NCBI GenBank assembly: GCA_013215055.1
Contig: JABSRQ010000016.1
Location: forward strand, 1-64,000
Direction of reading: 5' to 3'
Length of the DNA stretch: 64,000 nt
DNA from: Pseudomonadales bacterium
GTDB taxonomy: Bacteria; Pseudomonadota; Gammaproteobacteria; Pseudomonadales; DT-91
The notes below the pieces were generated by a model. It ran no database searches and was not told the DNA's origin. It saw only the letters and a list, made by a program, of their open reading frames with translations. Positions 35,866 through 50,047 of this stretch are shown in pieces. The translations under genes and the position numbers were made by a program. Every line of letters starts with the position of its first letter. Position 1 is the stretch's first letter.

Positions 35866-38040
35866 ATGGATGTATCTGATATTTTAGACCAATTAAACGA
35901 TGCTCAGCGTGAAGCTGTGGCTGCTCCCATGGGTAATATGCTGGTTTTGGCCGGAGCAGGTTCGGGTAAGACACGTGTGCTTATTCACCGCATGGCCTGG
36001 CTGATGCAAGTGGAATCCGTCTCGCCACATAGTATATTGGCGGTGACGTTTACCAATAAAGCGGCCAAAGAGATGCGCGCGCGGGTAGAAGAAATGCTGG
36101 GCATACCCACTCAGGGTTTGTGGATAGGAACCTTCCATGGCTTGGCTCACCGGCTATTAAAACAGCATTGGCTGGAAGCGGGCCTGCCGCAGAATTTCCA
36201 GATTCTAGACGGTGACGATCAATTTCGTTTAATCAAACGTATTCATAAAGAGTTGAAGCTGGAAGAGAGTAAGTGGCCGGCACGCCAGTCTCAGTCGTAT
36301 ATCAATAATCATAAAGATGAAGGGCGAAGAGCCGAGCATATCGATGATTTTGGCGATATGTACCAGCGCACCATGTTACAGGTCTATAAGACTTATCAAG
36401 ATGCTTGCCAGCGTGGCGGCATGGTGGATTTTGCCGAAATCTTATTACGCTCACATGAGTTATGGCTGAATCAGCCACAAATTTTGCAACATTATCAGCA
36501 GCGTTTTCAGCATATGATGGTAGATGAGTTTCAAGATACCAATACCATTCAATATGCCTGGTTAAGAGTCTTGGCCGGTAAACGTGCACATTTTATGGCG
36601 GTAGGTGATGATGATCAGTCCATCTATGGCTGGCGCGGCGCGAAGATTGAAAACATTCGAAAAATGGGTGATGACTTTCAAAATCTGAATGTGATTCGCC
36701 TTGAACAAAATTACCGCTCTACAGCTACCATTCTTAAAGCCGCCAATGCGGTTATTGCCAATAATTCGGATCGCTTAGGCAAGAATTTATGGACCGATGG
36801 TGAAGACGGTGAACCTATTGATGTCTATGGCGCTTTTAATGAATACGATGAAGCGCGTTATGTGGTGGATAAAATTGAGCAGGTGGCCACGCAGTATGGT
36901 TTAAACAAAACCGATATCGCCATTTTATATCGCTCCAATGCGCAATCCAGGGTCTTGGAAGAAGCGTTAATACAGGCCGGTTTGCCTTATCGTATCTATG
37001 GTGGTCAGCGTTTTTATGATCGTCTGGAGATTAAACATGTGATGGCTTATCTGCGTCTGTCTTTGAATACCAATGACGATGCGGCTTTTGAACGTATCAT
37101 CAATACACCCACACGTGGCATTGGAAATAAAAGCCTGGAAGTCTTACGGGCCTTTGCCAGAGACTTTGGTTGCAGCTTATGGGATGCGATTGCCGGTGTG
37201 GAGAAACATCAGTTACTGACACCCAGGGCGCTCAATGCGTTTAAAACCTTTGCCGAATTAATTGCGGCCATGCAGCAGATTTTACAGGCCGATAAAAGCC
37301 TGGATGAGCAGGTTGATCTGCTTATCAAAATGTCGGGGCTTATTCCCTTCTTCAAAAAAGAGAAGGGCGAAAAAGGCCGGGCCAGAATTGAAAACTTGGA
37401 AGAATTAGTCAGTGCCGCCGGGCAATTTGAAGATACAGGCGAGGCAGATCTTTCCTTGTTACAGCAATTTATTGATCAAGCTGCGTTGGAAGCCGGTGAT
37501 GCCCAGGCCGATGAATATGAAGACAGTGTACAGTTGATGACGTTACACAGCGCCAAAGGCCTTGAATTTAAGGCCGTATTTATGGTAGGTGTGGAAGAAG
37601 GTTTATTCCCGCATAAGATGTCGGCAGATGATCCGGGGCGCTTAGAGGAGGAGCGTAGGCTATGTTATGTCGGCGTCACCCGAGCGATGCAGCGTTTATT
37701 TATATCCTATGCCGAGATGCGCAGATTACATGGGCAGGAAACGTATAATACCCCGTCCCGATTCTTACGCGAATTCCCCAGTGAATTGCTGAATGAGGTG
37801 CGTATGAAAAGTACGGTGTCCAAGCCTTTGATTAATGCCAGAGCTACACATAATCCACTGAAAGCTAAGCAAATGGATGATGATGGGTTTTATCTGGGGC
37901 AGAAGGTAAAACATAAAAAGTTTGGTGAAGGTAAAGTCCTGCAGTTTGAAGGTGATGGTGCCTCTGCAAGAGTGCAGGTGAGCTTTTCCGGTGATGAGAA
38001 ATGGCTGGTGATTCAATATGCCAACTTGGAAAAGCTGTAA
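35866..38040 (+). CDS. uvrD: DNA helicase II UvrD
   Basis: 724 residues of the SF1A family, with Walker A AGAGSGKT near residue 30, TNKAAKEMRARVEE, VDEFQDTN, DDDQSIYGWRGA, LEQNYRS and LMTLHSAKGLEF. The C-terminal extension ends with a Tudor-like fold (GQKVKHKKFGEGKVLQFEG), which UvrD has and Rep lacks. UvrD acts in mismatch and nucleotide excision repair. The TRAP binding-protein gene starts only 19 bases after the stop. Confidence 0.95.
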   Translation: MDVSDILDQLNDAQREAVAAPMGNMLVLAGAGSGKTRVLIHRMAWLMQVESVSPHSILAVTFTNKAAKEMRARVEEMLGIPTQGLWIGTFHGLAHRLLKQHWLEAGLPQNFQILDGDDQFRLIKRIHKELKLEESKWPARQSQSYINNHKDEGRRAEHIDDFGDMYQRTMLQVYKTYQDACQRGGMVDFAEILLRSHELWLNQPQILQHYQQRFQHMMVDEFQDTNTIQYAWLRVLAGKRAHFMAVGDDDQSIYGWRGAKIENIRKMGDDFQNLNVIRLEQNYRSTATILKAANAVIANNSDRLGKNLWTDGEDGEPIDVYGAFNEYDEARYVVDKIEQVATQYGLNKTDIAILYRSNAQSRVLEEALIQAGLPYRIYGGQRFYDRLEIKHVMAYLRLSLNTNDDAAFERIINTPTRGIGNKSLEVLRAFARDFGCSLWDAIAGVEKHQLLTPRALNAFKTFAELIAAMQQILQADKSLDEQVDLLIKMSGLIPFFKKEKGEKGRARIENLEELVSAAGQFEDTGEADLSLLQQFIDQAALEAGDAQADEYEDSVQLMTLHSAKGLEFKAVFMVGVEEGLFPHKMSADDPGRLEEERRLCYVGVTRAMQRLFISYAEMRRLHGQETYNTPSRFLREFPSELLNEVRMKSTVSKPLINARATHNPLKAKQMDDDGFYLGQKVKHKKFGEGKVLQFEGDGASARVQVSFSGDEKWLVIQYANLEKL

Positions 38041-38059
38041 TTTAAAACAGGGAAATAAC

Positions 38060-39202
38060 ATGAAAACGTTAAATTTACAGGCTTTGATTATTCTACTCTT
38101 AGTCTCGGCACTGGTTGTATTATCGGCGCTGTATGTGGTTAAAGCCCCGGTTTTTGTAGCCGCTGATGAGGATGCTTTGGCGGGTTTGAATACAAATCAA
38201 AAACGTATTCACTGGAAGATGACGACATCATGGCCCAAGGGGTTCCCGGGTTTAGGTACCGCGCCAGAAACCTTTGCCAGGCATGTAGAGGCGATGAGTG
38301 GCGGGCGCTTAACCATTACCGTTTATGGGGCCAGAGAAATAGTGCCACCTTTGGGGGTATTTGATGCGGTATCTAACGGCAGTGTTGAAGTCGGACATAC
38401 GGGCGCGTATTACTGGAAAGGTAAGTTACCGGCCGCGCCTTTTTTCACCACCATCCCGTTTGGAATGACCGCGCAGGAGATGAACGCCTGGCTGTATTAT
38501 GGTGGTGGTATCGAATTGTGGCGGGAGCTTTATGCGCCGTTTAATTTATATCCCTTGGCCGGCGGTAATACCGGGGTGCAGATGGCCGGTTGGTTTAATC
38601 GTGAGATAAAAACGCTGGATGACCTTAAAGGCCTGAAGATGCGCATTCCGGGTATTGCCGGTGAGGTCTTTAATCGTGCCGGTGGCACGGCGGTTAATAT
38701 TGCCGGAGGCGACTTATATACCTCCTTAAAAACCGGTGTGATTGATGCGACAGAGTGGGTTGGGCCGTATAACGATTTATCGATGGGTTTTCATGAGGTG
38801 GCCAAATATTATTATTATCCCGGTTGGCATGAGCCCGGTTCCACCCTGGAAATTATTGTTAACAAGCAAGCGTTTGAAGCTCTGCCTGAAGATTTAAAAA
38901 CCATTGTTGAAGTGGCGGCAAGAGCCGCGAATCAGGATATGTTGGATGAATATACGGCCAGAAATAATGCTGCATTGCAGCAGTTAATCAATGAGCACGG
39001 TGTGCAGCTTAAACGCCTTCCTGATGGTGTGTTAAAACATTTAAAGCGGATTACCGATGAGGTGATTGCTGAAATGGTGGCGGGTGATGCCGAGGCGGAA
39101 AAAATTTATCGCTCTTACAGCCAGTTTGCCGAAGGTGTAAAGGCTTATCATCGGGTATCAGAAAAAGCCTATATCAATGCCAGAGATATGGTTGAGGAAT
39201 AA
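38060..39202 (+). CDS. TRAP transporter substrate-binding protein (DctP family)
   Basis: 380 residues with an N-terminal hydrophobic segment (LIILLLVSALVVLSALYVV) that could be an uncleaved anchor, followed by the DctP fold: MTTSWPKGFPGLGTAPETFA, GGRLTITVYGA, LKMRIPG (the substrate carboxylate arginine region) and DATEWVGPYND. The family members closest in pattern bind 2-oxo acids. No DctQ/DctM membrane genes are adjacent, so the protein is an orphan here or works with a distant transporter. The ATG at 38060 is chosen because an upstream frame would overlap uvrD. Confidence 0.88.
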   Translation: MKTLNLQALIILLLVSALVVLSALYVVKAPVFVAADEDALAGLNTNQKRIHWKMTTSWPKGFPGLGTAPETFARHVEAMSGGRLTITVYGAREIVPPLGVFDAVSNGSVEVGHTGAYYWKGKLPAAPFFTTIPFGMTAQEMNAWLYYGGGIELWRELYAPFNLYPLAGGNTGVQMAGWFNREIKTLDDLKGLKMRIPGIAGEVFNRAGGTAVNIAGGDLYTSLKTGVIDATEWVGPYNDLSMGFHEVAKYYYYPGWHEPGSTLEIIVNKQAFEALPEDLKTIVEVAARAANQDMLDEYTARNNAALQQLINEHGVQLKRLPDGVLKHLKRITDEVIAEMVAGDAEAEKIYRSYSQFAEGVKAYHRVSEKAYINARDMVEE

Positions 39203-39204
39203 CG

Positions 39205-39594
39205 TTAGCTGATTGAGCGGGTTTTTCCACTGGCATCTAAAGCCACAAAAATAAACACACCTTCGGTAACCTTCATGCTGGTTTCGGTATTGGGCAAGGT
39301 CATCCACACTTCTACTTGCACCTGAACCGAGCTGCGGCCGGTTTCTATAAGCTGGGTGTAGCAACTAACCACGCTGCCGACCTTTACCGGAATCAGAAAG
39401 CTCATGCGGTCTATAGCCACGGTGGCGACTCGCCCCTTGGCAACTTTGGATGCGGCAATGGCTCCGGCAATATCCATTTGGGATACCAGCCAGCCACCAA
39501 AAATATCGCCGGATGCGTTGGTATCTTTGGGCATGGCTACGGTTTGTAACGTTAGATCACCGCTAGGTAGCGGGATCATGTCTAATTCTGTCAT
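39205..39594 (-). CDS. yciA: Acyl-CoA thioesterase, YciA-like (hot-dog fold)
   Basis: 129 residues with the hot-dog thioesterase motifs LQTVAMPKDTNASGDIFGGWL (given as MPKDTNASGDIFGGW) and DRMSFLIPVKVGSVVSCY. The catalytic Asp is in the GDIFGG loop. Family members hydrolyse a range of acyl-CoAs in the cytoplasm. It converges on the TRAP protein gene with two bases between the stops. Substrate range cannot be told from sequence. Confidence 0.88.
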   Translation of the reverse strand: MTELDMIPLPSGDLTLQTVAMPKDTNASGDIFGGWLVSQMDIAGAIAASKVAKGRVATVAIDRMSFLIPVKVGSVVSCYTQLIETGRSSVQVQVEVWMTLPNTETSMKVTEGVFIFVALDASGKTRSIS

Positions 39595-39842
39595 AACAAG
39601 CCTCAGTTATTTTTTGTTTTAGGCTTCCTGTATTGCACTGCATCATGCGGTGCTACTGCGCAGGTAAGTGCTGCACTCAAAATCCATTTTTATTGAGCTT
39701 AGTTAGGGCTTTTGTATCGATGTTTAGCCGTGACGATAATACTCAAATTTAGCTAAGTCTATGGTAGCAGCAAAAATTAGAAAGGGTATTCTAGAGTCAT
39801 CAATCTGGTATGCGCCCTGTGGATACAAGGCGCATAAGGGGG

Positions 39843-40454
39843 TTAGGCCGCAGACATGGTTTTGCGGAAGAAACCCTGGGTTAATAAGGCCCATTGTTCG
39901 GGCCACATTTGTGTGGGGGGGCGTTTAAATTCACTTCTGACAAACTGGCTTATACGGCCTTCTGCACATGAGAGTAGTAGATTTGCCGCCGCCGAGGTGG
40001 TTAATACCGGGCGTATGCCTTCACGCATTTCCGCTTCACGCAAAATCTGTTTCAACTGCGTTTCTATACGATCAAAAAACTGCATGATGCGTTGGCGTAG
40101 TCGGTCTGTTTCGCCGGCTAGTGCATCGCCGGTTAATAAGCGTGAAAGACCTGGGTTACGTTCAACAAACGTCAGCAGCAAGGTAAGAATTTTTTCACAT
40201 TGATTGATCGCGGTGTCGTCGCTGGCCGCGATGGTGCTGATGCGGGTGAAGACAGTTTCTTCGATAAACTCGATCAAACCTTCAAACATCTTGGTTTTGC
40301 TGGGGAAGTGGCGATACAGCGCCGCTTCTGAAACACCCACATTGGCTGCCAATTTTGCCGTGGTAATACGCCCACCGGGCGAATCTTCAAGCATTTGTGC
40401 CAGGCATTGTAAAATTTGTGCTCGGCGCTCACCACGTTGCTTAGGTTTACTCAT
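39843..40454 (-). CDS. slmA: Nucleoid occlusion factor SlmA
   Basis: 203 residues, TetR-type: HTH with [30 protein letters not shown] (core [15 protein letters not shown]) and a helical C-terminal domain containing [22 protein letters not shown] (core [14 protein letters not shown]). SlmA binds DNA sites and FtsZ to stop division over the nucleoid. It follows argB by 15 bases, part of the coaBC-algC-argB-slmA order of this class. Confidence 0.92.
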   Translation of the reverse strand: MSKPKQRGERRAQILQCLAQMLEDSPGGRITTAKLAANVGVSEAALYRHFPSKTKMFEGLIEFIEETVFTRISTIAASDDTAINQCEKILTLLLTFVERNPGLSRLLTGDALAGETDRLRQRIMQFFDRIETQLKQILREAEMREGIRPVLTTSAAANLLLSCAEGRISQFVRSEFKRPPTQMWPEQWALLTQGFFRKTMSAA

Positions 40455-40469
40455 AGGACTTCCGTTAAC

Positions 40470-44083
<3,614 letters not shown>

Positions 44084-44132
44084 ATTCCAGTCCGTATGCG
44101 TGTATGCTCTTATTATTGTTTGACTATTATTT

Positions 44133-45323
44133 TTAGAGAGCTTGGTGTATATGAGATAATAGTTGCTGTGCCAGCAGTTGCTTGCTGCATTGTGGAAATT
44201 CTTTTTGGCTTTGTGATGTGAATACGGTGACCGCATTATTATCGCTATTAAAACCTATTGCGGTATTGGCAACATCATTGGCGATAATCATATCGAGATT
44301 TTTACGCTGCAGCTTACCTTTGGCGTATTCTTCCAGATTCTGGGTCTCGGCGGCAAAACCTACGCAGAAAGGTTTATTTTTTAATGCTGCGATGCTCGCG
44401 ACGATATCCGGGTTTTTGACTAACGTAAGCTGGATTTCATCACCCGATTTTTTGATTTTCTGTTCCGCGATATCTGCCGCTCTATAGTCGGCAACCGCCG
44501 CGCTGGCAATAAATATATCCGCATCTTCGCAGGCTTTTAAACTGGCCGCATGCATATCCAGAGCGCTGATGATGTCGATGCGGGTGACACGCTCAGGCGT
44601 GACCAGGTTTACTGGTCCTGCGATTAACGTGACTCGGGCTCCTGCATCAATAGCCGCCGAGGCTAACGCAAAACCCATTTTTCCGGAGCTGTGATTGCTG
44701 ATGTAACGCACAGGGTCCAAAGCTTCGCGTGTAGGCCCTGCGGTAATCACAATATGTTTGCCGCTGAGTTTTTCGCTGTGGAATAATTGGGCACAACGTG
44801 CAGCGATATCTGTCGCTTCTAACATGCGGCCCAGGCCAATATCGCCACAGGCCTGGCTGCCGGAACCCGGGCCAAAAACAAACATGCCGGATTTCTCTAA
44901 GGCCTGCATATTATTTTGGGTTTTTGCATCGCCCCACATGGCTTGATTCATCGCCGGAGCCAAGGCTATCGGTGCAACGCTGGCCAGGCATAAGGTGGTT
45001 AACAAATCATCGGCCATGCCTGAGTGGCAGCGGGCAATAAAATCGGCCGAAGCTGGCGCAATAAGGATTAAATCAGCCCATTTGGCTAATTCAATATGGC
45101 CCATAGCCGCTTCTGCCTCGGTATCCAATAGCGAATGATGTACCGGATTGCCTGAAAGCGCTTGCAGGGTTAAAGGCGTGATGAATTCCTGGGCTGCCTT
45201 AGTCATCACTACACGCACATCGGCGTGTTGATCTTTTAAGCGGCGAATCAGCTCGGCAGCTTTATAAGCTGCGATGCCGCCTGTGACACCCAATAAAATG
45301 CGTCGGTTTGTCAGTGAATGCAT
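44133..45323 (-). CDS. coaBC: Bifunctional phosphopantothenoylcysteine decarboxylase / phosphopantothenate-cysteine ligase CoaBC
   Basis: 396 residues. The N-terminal flavoprotein domain has VTGGIAAYKAAELIRRL, APASADF, the PAMN motif and the catalytic Cys loop SQACGDIGLGRM; the C-terminal ligase half has TAGPTREALDPVRYISNHSSGKMG (core GPTREALDPVRYISN) and VKNPDI. CoaBC carries out two steps of coenzyme A synthesis. In Pseudomonas and many relatives dut lies between this gene and algC; here only 49 bases separate them and dut is absent. Confidence 0.94.
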   Translation of the reverse strand: MHSLTNRRILLGVTGGIAAYKAAELIRRLKDQHADVRVVMTKAAQEFITPLTLQALSGNPVHHSLLDTEAEAAMGHIELAKWADLILIAPASADFIARCHSGMADDLLTTLCLASVAPIALAPAMNQAMWGDAKTQNNMQALEKSGMFVFGPGSGSQACGDIGLGRMLEATDIAARCAQLFHSEKLSGKHIVITAGPTREALDPVRYISNHSSGKMGFALASAAIDAGARVTLIAGPVNLVTPERVTRIDIISALDMHAASLKACEDADIFIASAAVADYRAADIAEQKIKKSGDEIQLTLVKNPDIVASIAALKNKPFCVGFAAETQNLEEYAKGKLQRKNLDMIIANDVANTAIGFNSDNNAVTVFTSQSQKEFPQCSKQLLAQQLLSHIHQAL

Positions 45324-45479
45324 GAAAATAATCCAGGTGTTTCGATTTGCGAGAACCAGTTCCTGATCATAAACTTCTATAGCAGTATTGAAAAGGCGAT
45401 GAGGCCTTTTTCTATAAATAATAGCGTGTTAGCGCTGTTTTTAGCGTGTGTGAATACTTACATCTTAAAGGTGATTGGT

Positions 45480-46154
45480 ATGTCGATTCAAGACTGGCCG
45501 CAGCAGGAACGACCACGAGAAAAGCTTTTAAACAGGGGCGCTGATGCGTTAACGGATGCCGAGTTGCTGGCTATTTTTTTGCGAACCGGGGTTGTGGGGT
45601 TATCGGCGATAGATCTCGCCAGGGCGCTGATTGTTGAATATGGCAGTTTAAAGGCCTTGTTTGGCGCGAGTCAGCAGCAGTTTTGTCAAACCAAGGGCTT
45701 GGGGCCGGTTAAATATGCGCAACTGCAAGCGGTTTTAGAAATGGGGCGGCGTTATTTCTGGGAGGAAATGACGGCACAACCTATAATGGGTTCGGCCGAA
45801 GCCGCACAAAAGTATATTGTCTCCAAAATCGGTCATCAGCAAAGAGAGGTGTTTGCCTGTGTGTTTTTAAATAGCCAGTATCATGTGGAGCATTATGAAG
45901 AAATGTTTCAGGGTACGTATAATCAATCCCCGGTTTTTCCGCGCGAGATCGCCAAAAGGGCCTTACAGTTAAATGCCGCAGCGGTGATCTTGGCACATAA
46001 CCATCCCTCGGGTGTGGCCGAGCCCAGTGGTGCAGACCGAGATATTACCGAATTAATTTGTGATGCGCTGGCGCTACTGGATATTCGTGTTTTAGATCAC
46101 TTTATTGTTGGTAAAACAAAGGTTTACTCCTTTGCAGAGCACGGGATTTTATAA
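45480..46154 (+). CDS. radC: RadC family JAMM-domain protein
   Basis: 224 residues: N-terminal helix-hairpin-helix region (PREKLLNRGADALTDAELLAIFLRTG, core GADALTDAELLAIFLRTG) and a JAB1/MPN metalloprotease-like domain with the metal ligands in HNHPSG and a downstream Asp. Despite the name, a direct DNA-repair role for RadC is not established. The ATG at 45480 fits the family start; the frame extends upstream over the coaBC promoter region without resemblance to homologues. Divergent from coaBC, as is usual. Confidence 0.92.
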   Translation: MSIQDWPQQERPREKLLNRGADALTDAELLAIFLRTGVVGLSAIDLARALIVEYGSLKALFGASQQQFCQTKGLGPVKYAQLQAVLEMGRRYFWEEMTAQPIMGSAEAAQKYIVSKIGHQQREVFACVFLNSQYHVEHYEEMFQGTYNQSPVFPREIAKRALQLNAAAVILAHNHPSGVAEPSGADRDITELICDALALLDIRVLDHFIVGKTKVYSFAEHGIL

Positions 46155-46194
46155 AAATGAGGGGCTTTAGTTTAATCGGTTTTTAATAAAGAGG

Positions 46195-46223
46195 TTGCTA
46201 TTAAAAATTCATTTTGGTATAAA
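46195..46223 (+). promoter_or_regulatory. Sigma-70 promoter of rpmB-rpmG
   Basis: TTGCTA (46195-46200) and TATAAA (46218-46223) with a 17-base spacer, about 100 bases before the rpmB start. The short leader between contains a small GGGC/GCCC hairpin (near 46297-46309). Confidence 0.7.
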
Positions 46224-46327
46224 GTCGCGCTCATTTAAGCGACATGGAAAAAATGTGTTCGATAAGAACATTGCCACGTCGTTAACTACAGTTTCGGGCT
46301 TTGGCCCCAAGATAAGGTCAATTGACA

Positions 46328-46564
46328 ATGTCTAGAGTATGTCAGGTAACAGGTAAACGCCCGGTAACTGGTAATAACGTATCGCACGCTAAAAACCGTA
46401 CACGTCGTCGTTTTCTTCCAAATTTACACAGCCACCGTTTCTGGGTCGAATCAGAAAACCGCTTTGTAAAACTACGTGTTTCTGCTAAAGGCATGCGTAT
46501 CATTGACAAGAAAGGCATTGATGTCATTCTTGCTGAACTTAAAGCTCGCGGCGAAAAGGTTTAA
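46328..46564 (+). CDS. rpmB: 50S ribosomal protein L28
   Basis: 78 residues, [20 protein letters not shown] followed by [16 protein letters not shown]; the standard gammaproteobacterial length and the zinc-free form. The ATG at 46328 is chosen over a TTG two codons upstream. It is followed by rpmG after 10 bases, the conserved pair. Confidence 0.97.
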   Translation: MSRVCQVTGKRPVTGNNVSHAKNRTRRRFLPNLHSHRFWVESENRFVKLRVSAKGMRIIDKKGIDVILAELKARGEKV

Positions 46565-46574
46565 GGGGAATACT

Positions 46575-46745
46575 ATGGCTTCTAAAGGCGGCGCAGATAT
46601 CATTCGTTTAGTTTCTACAGCGGGTACAGGTCACTTCTATACCACTGAGAAAAACAAACGTAATACACCAGATAAAATGGTATTCAAAAAATACGATCCA
46701 GTTATTCGTAAACATGTTGAATACAAAGAAGCTAAAATCAAGTAA
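46575..46745 (+). CDS. rpmG: 50S ribosomal protein L33
   Basis: 56 residues with [20 protein letters not shown] and [15 protein letters not shown] (cores given), no cysteines, so the zinc-independent form. It is a few residues longer at the N-terminus (MASKGGADI) than E. coli L33. AAGGGGAA precedes the ATG and a terminator follows within 20 bases. Confidence 0.97.
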   Translation: MASKGGADIIRLVSTAGTGHFYTTEKNKRNTPDKMVFKKYDPVIRKHVEYKEAKIK

Positions 46746-46760
46746 TTGATTTTAGGTTTC

Positions 46761-46798
46761 AAAAAGCTGCACGGGTTAACACCTCTGCAGCTTTTTTT
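46761..46798 (+). terminator. Rho-independent terminator of rpmB-rpmG
   Basis: AAAAAGCTGCA / TGCAGCTTTTT with a 14-base loop, then more T. It lies 15 bases after the L33 stop. Confidence 0.9.
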
Positions 46799-46931
46799 AT
46801 GCCTGTAATTTAATGGTTTTTTCAGGCCTGAAAACAATCTGTTTTACAACCTGCCCAATTCATTTTTTATACCGGATAATGATGTCTGCTATCGGGCTGT
46901 GACCCTATGACATCAGGAAAAAAATATAAAA

Positions 46932-49268
46932 ATGATGAATAAAATTTTTACCACGATTGCGAATGAACTTAAGGTCGGTGTGAATCAGGTGCAGGCAGCC
47001 GTTGCTCTGCTGGATGATGATGCCTCTGTACCGTTTATATCTCGTTACCGTAAAGAGGTGACAGGTGGCCTGGATGATACGCAGCTGCGTAACCTGGATG
47101 AGCGTCTGCGCTATTTACGTGAATTAGATGACCGTAAGCAGACTGTGATTAAAAGCATTGATGAGCAGGGTAAATTAACACCTGAATTAGTGCGGGCGAT
47201 TGAGAATGCCGAAACCAAAAATATTCTTGAAGATCTCTATCTGCCGTATAAGAAAAAGCGCCGTACCAAGGGCCAGATCGCCATGGAGGCGGGGCTGGAA
47301 CCTTTGGCTAGCACCCTGTTTGATGATCCGTCCCAAACGCCAGAAACTGTCGCCGCTGATTTCTTAAACCCTGAAAAATCCATCACCGATACAAAAGCTG
47401 CCTTAGATGGCGCTAAATATATCCTGATGGAGCGTTTTGCTGAAGATGCAGTTCTGATCGCCAAGTTGCGTACTTTTATTCAGGATGAAGCCTCGGTAAT
47501 CTGTACCGTGATTGAAGGCAAGGAACAAGATGCGGCCAAGTTTCAGGATTATTTTGAATATGATGAGCGGGTTAAAAAAGTGCCTTCGCATAGAGCATTA
47601 GCGGTATTTCGCGGCCGGAATGAGGGTTTCTTATCGGTACGCCTGGATTTAATGTTTGAAGAAAAGCCGATTATGCACCCCTGTGAGGTGATGATTGCCG
47701 ATCACCTGGATAGAAAAGATCAGGGCAGGGCCGGTGATCAGTGGCTAAAAGAGGTGATACGTTGGACCTGGCGGGTAAAATTACATACCCATATCGAAAC
47801 CGATATCATGACCGCGCTGCGTGAGATGGCAGAAACCGAAGCGATTCGTGTTTTTGCAGATAACTTAAAAGATTTATTGATGGCCGCCCCGGCAGGCCCC
47901 AAGGCTACGTTAGCCCTGGATCCGGGTTTACGTACCGGCTGTAAACTGGCCGTGGTTGATCACACCGGTAAAATGCTGGATTATGCGACGATTTATCCGC
48001 ATGCGCCGCAGCATCAAATTGCCGAATCGGCGGCCAAGATTATTCAGCTTTGCGAAAAACACCATGTTGAGCTGGTTGCCATCGGCAACGGTACGGCCTC
48101 CAGAGAGAGTGACAAGCTGATAGGCGATATCATCACCCAGTTCCCCAAGTTAAAATTACGCAAGGTTATGGTATCCGAAGCCGGAGCTTCGGTGTATTCA
48201 GCCTCGGAATTTGCCGCCAAAGAATTTCCGGATTTGGATGTGACCATCCGTGGTGCGGTATCCATTGCCCGACGTTTACAAGACCCACTTGCCGAGCTGG
48301 TTAAAATTGAACCTAAATCGATTGGTGTAGGCCAATATCAGCATGATGTGGGGCAAACCCAGCTGGCGCGTTCTTTGAATGCGGTGGTGGAAGATTGTGT
48401 AAATGCCGTGGGTGTGGATGTGAATATGGCCTCAGTGGCCTTGTTGAGCCGTGTGTCGGGGTTAAATCAGCGCCTGGCGCAAAACATTGTTGATCATAGG
48501 GATCAAAATGGGGTTTTTGCCAGCCGCGCCAGCTTAAAGGCGGTATCACGTTTTGGTGAAAAAACCTTTGAGCAGGCTGCGGGTTTCTTACGTGTGATGA
48601 ATGGTTCTAACGCGCTGGATAAATCCGCCGTGCATCCTGAATCTTATGCCGTGGTTAAACAGATTGCTGAGAAAAACAACCGTGAAGTGGCTGCCGTAAT
48701 CGGCGATAAATCCTTCCTTAAATCGATCAATGCCAAAGATTATGTCTCTGAAAAATTTGGTTTACCTACCGTAACCGATATTATTCAGGAATTGGATAAA
48801 CCCGGACGTGATCCACGCCCTGAATTTAAAACCGCTGATTTTATGGAGGGTGTGGAGAAACTGACCGATTTAAAAATTTCTATGATTCTTGAGGGCACGG
48901 TCACTAACGTCACGGCTTTTGGTGCTTTTATCGATGTGGGTGTACATCAAGATGGCCTGGTGCATATCTCGGCTTTGTCTGATCAGTTTGTCTCCGACCC
49001 AAGGGAGGTGGTAAAGGCTGGTGATATCGTCAAAGTGAAAGTGATGGAAGTGGATGTGCCACGTAAGCGTATTGGTCTTTCCATGCGCCTAACGGATGAG
49101 CCTAGCGAGCAGGCCTCTCAAGGTGCTGGTGCAAGCACCGGGCGTGGTCGAAGCCATGGTGCAGGTCAGCGTAAAGCCAAGGCCGGTGGTTATGGCGATA
49201 AAAATACCACCGCAGGAGGCAATGCCTTTGCAGCCGCTTTTGCCGCAGCTAAAACCAAAAAAAGTTAA
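46932..49268 (+). CDS. tex: Tex-family RNA-binding transcription accessory protein
   Basis: 778 residues with the Tex order: N-terminal helical domain ([17 protein letters not shown], core [13 protein letters not shown]), YqgF-like nuclease fold ([16 protein letters not shown]), helix-hairpin-helix region ([27 protein letters not shown]) and a C-terminal S1 RNA-binding domain ([26 protein letters not shown], core [19 protein letters not shown]). Tex is an essential or stress-related factor that binds RNA and affects transcription. A Gly/Ala/Lys-rich tail follows S1. It appears to be a single-gene unit. Confidence 0.94.
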   Translation: MMNKIFTTIANELKVGVNQVQAAVALLDDDASVPFISRYRKEVTGGLDDTQLRNLDERLRYLRELDDRKQTVIKSIDEQGKLTPELVRAIENAETKNILEDLYLPYKKKRRTKGQIAMEAGLEPLASTLFDDPSQTPETVAADFLNPEKSITDTKAALDGAKYILMERFAEDAVLIAKLRTFIQDEASVICTVIEGKEQDAAKFQDYFEYDERVKKVPSHRALAVFRGRNEGFLSVRLDLMFEEKPIMHPCEVMIADHLDRKDQGRAGDQWLKEVIRWTWRVKLHTHIETDIMTALREMAETEAIRVFADNLKDLLMAAPAGPKATLALDPGLRTGCKLAVVDHTGKMLDYATIYPHAPQHQIAESAAKIIQLCEKHHVELVAIGNGTASRESDKLIGDIITQFPKLKLRKVMVSEAGASVYSASEFAAKEFPDLDVTIRGAVSIARRLQDPLAELVKIEPKSIGVGQYQHDVGQTQLARSLNAVVEDCVNAVGVDVNMASVALLSRVSGLNQRLAQNIVDHRDQNGVFASRASLKAVSRFGEKTFEQAAGFLRVMNGSNALDKSAVHPESYAVVKQIAEKNNREVAAVIGDKSFLKSINAKDYVSEKFGLPTVTDIIQELDKPGRDPRPEFKTADFMEGVEKLTDLKISMILEGTVTNVTAFGAFIDVGVHQDGLVHISALSDQFVSDPREVVKAGDIVKVKVMEVDVPRKRIGLSMRLTDEPSEQASQGAGASTGRGRSHGAGQRKAKAGGYGDKNTTAGGNAFAAAFAAAKTKKS

Positions 49269-49319
49269 TGGTTTATAAAAGTACGTCTACTGGCACTCTA
49301 AAATTTAAAGGATGTAATA

Positions 49320-49841
49320 ATGAAAAAAATATTAGCTAGCGTTGTTCTGGCAACCACTTTCAGTGCTGCAGCTGTAGCGGAAGGTGTACAGGATTCGGGT
49401 TTTAATAACACTTGGGTAGATGTTGAATACGTTGATGTTGCCGATGGTGGCGTTAGAGCACGTGGTTCTTATAGCCTTGATGGCAACTTAAATATTATCG
49501 GCTCTCTAGGGGTTTATGATAAGGCAACAGCGCTTACCGGTGGTGTATCTTACGGGCTGGGTTTAGCTAATAATCTTGATTTGTTATTACACGGCGAATT
49601 GACTTATGTTGATTTTGATTGTGGTCCCAATGACTGTGATGATACCGATATTAGAATCGGCACTGAATTACGTTTTCAGTTAAATGAGCCGTTAGAGTTA
49701 TACGGTGATCTTTATTACCATGATGATCTGAATGTAGATTTGGGTGCACGCTTTTCTGTGACTGATGGTATTAAAATTATCGGTGGTATCGACTTAAACG
49801 ATGACGAAACCTTACATATCGGTGCGCGTTTTAGTTTCTAA
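49320..49841 (+). CDS. Small outer-membrane beta-barrel protein
   Basis: 173 residues with a signal peptide (MKKILASVVLATTFSAAAVA) and about eight short amphipathic strands, ending in GARFSF, a C-terminal Phe typical of BAM clients. Strand pattern (GVSYGLGLANNLDLLLHGELTY, core LANNLDLLLHGELTY) resembles small OmpA/OmpW-like barrels with no periplasmic domain. Cysteines in a CGPNDC loop could form a disulfide. I cannot assign a substrate. RBS AAAGGATG lies upstream. Confidence 0.75.
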   Translation: MKKILASVVLATTFSAAAVAEGVQDSGFNNTWVDVEYVDVADGGVRARGSYSLDGNLNIIGSLGVYDKATALTGGVSYGLGLANNLDLLLHGELTYVDFDCGPNDCDDTDIRIGTELRFQLNEPLELYGDLYYHDDLNVDLGARFSVTDGIKIIGGIDLNDDETLHIGARFSF

Positions 49842-50047
49842 AGTATCGCGGTGTTTATGTGCAGGCATCAAGCGTTGTTTGGGGCTTTTTTTTGCCTGTA
49901 GCTTTGCTTGTTAAATATGTTGGTTTTGTTAGCTATACACTAGATTTATTTGGACTTTAGGCTAAAGTGTCAAGGCTTGCCTGTTAGGTTGATGAGTGGT
50001 TTAAAGCAGGCAGGCATCACTAACACATCATATAAAAGGTATTTATT

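Noticed and set aside
44084-44236. Longer N-terminus of AlgC starting at 44236
   Set aside because: It would overlap the end of coaBC by 104 bases and adds residues unlike the family; MGKKKSNKK at 44083 starts right before the membrane helix.
45318-45479. N-terminal extension of RadC
   Set aside because: The 54 extra codons lie in the divergent promoter region with coaBC and do not resemble RadC; MSIQDWPQQERPREK is the family start.
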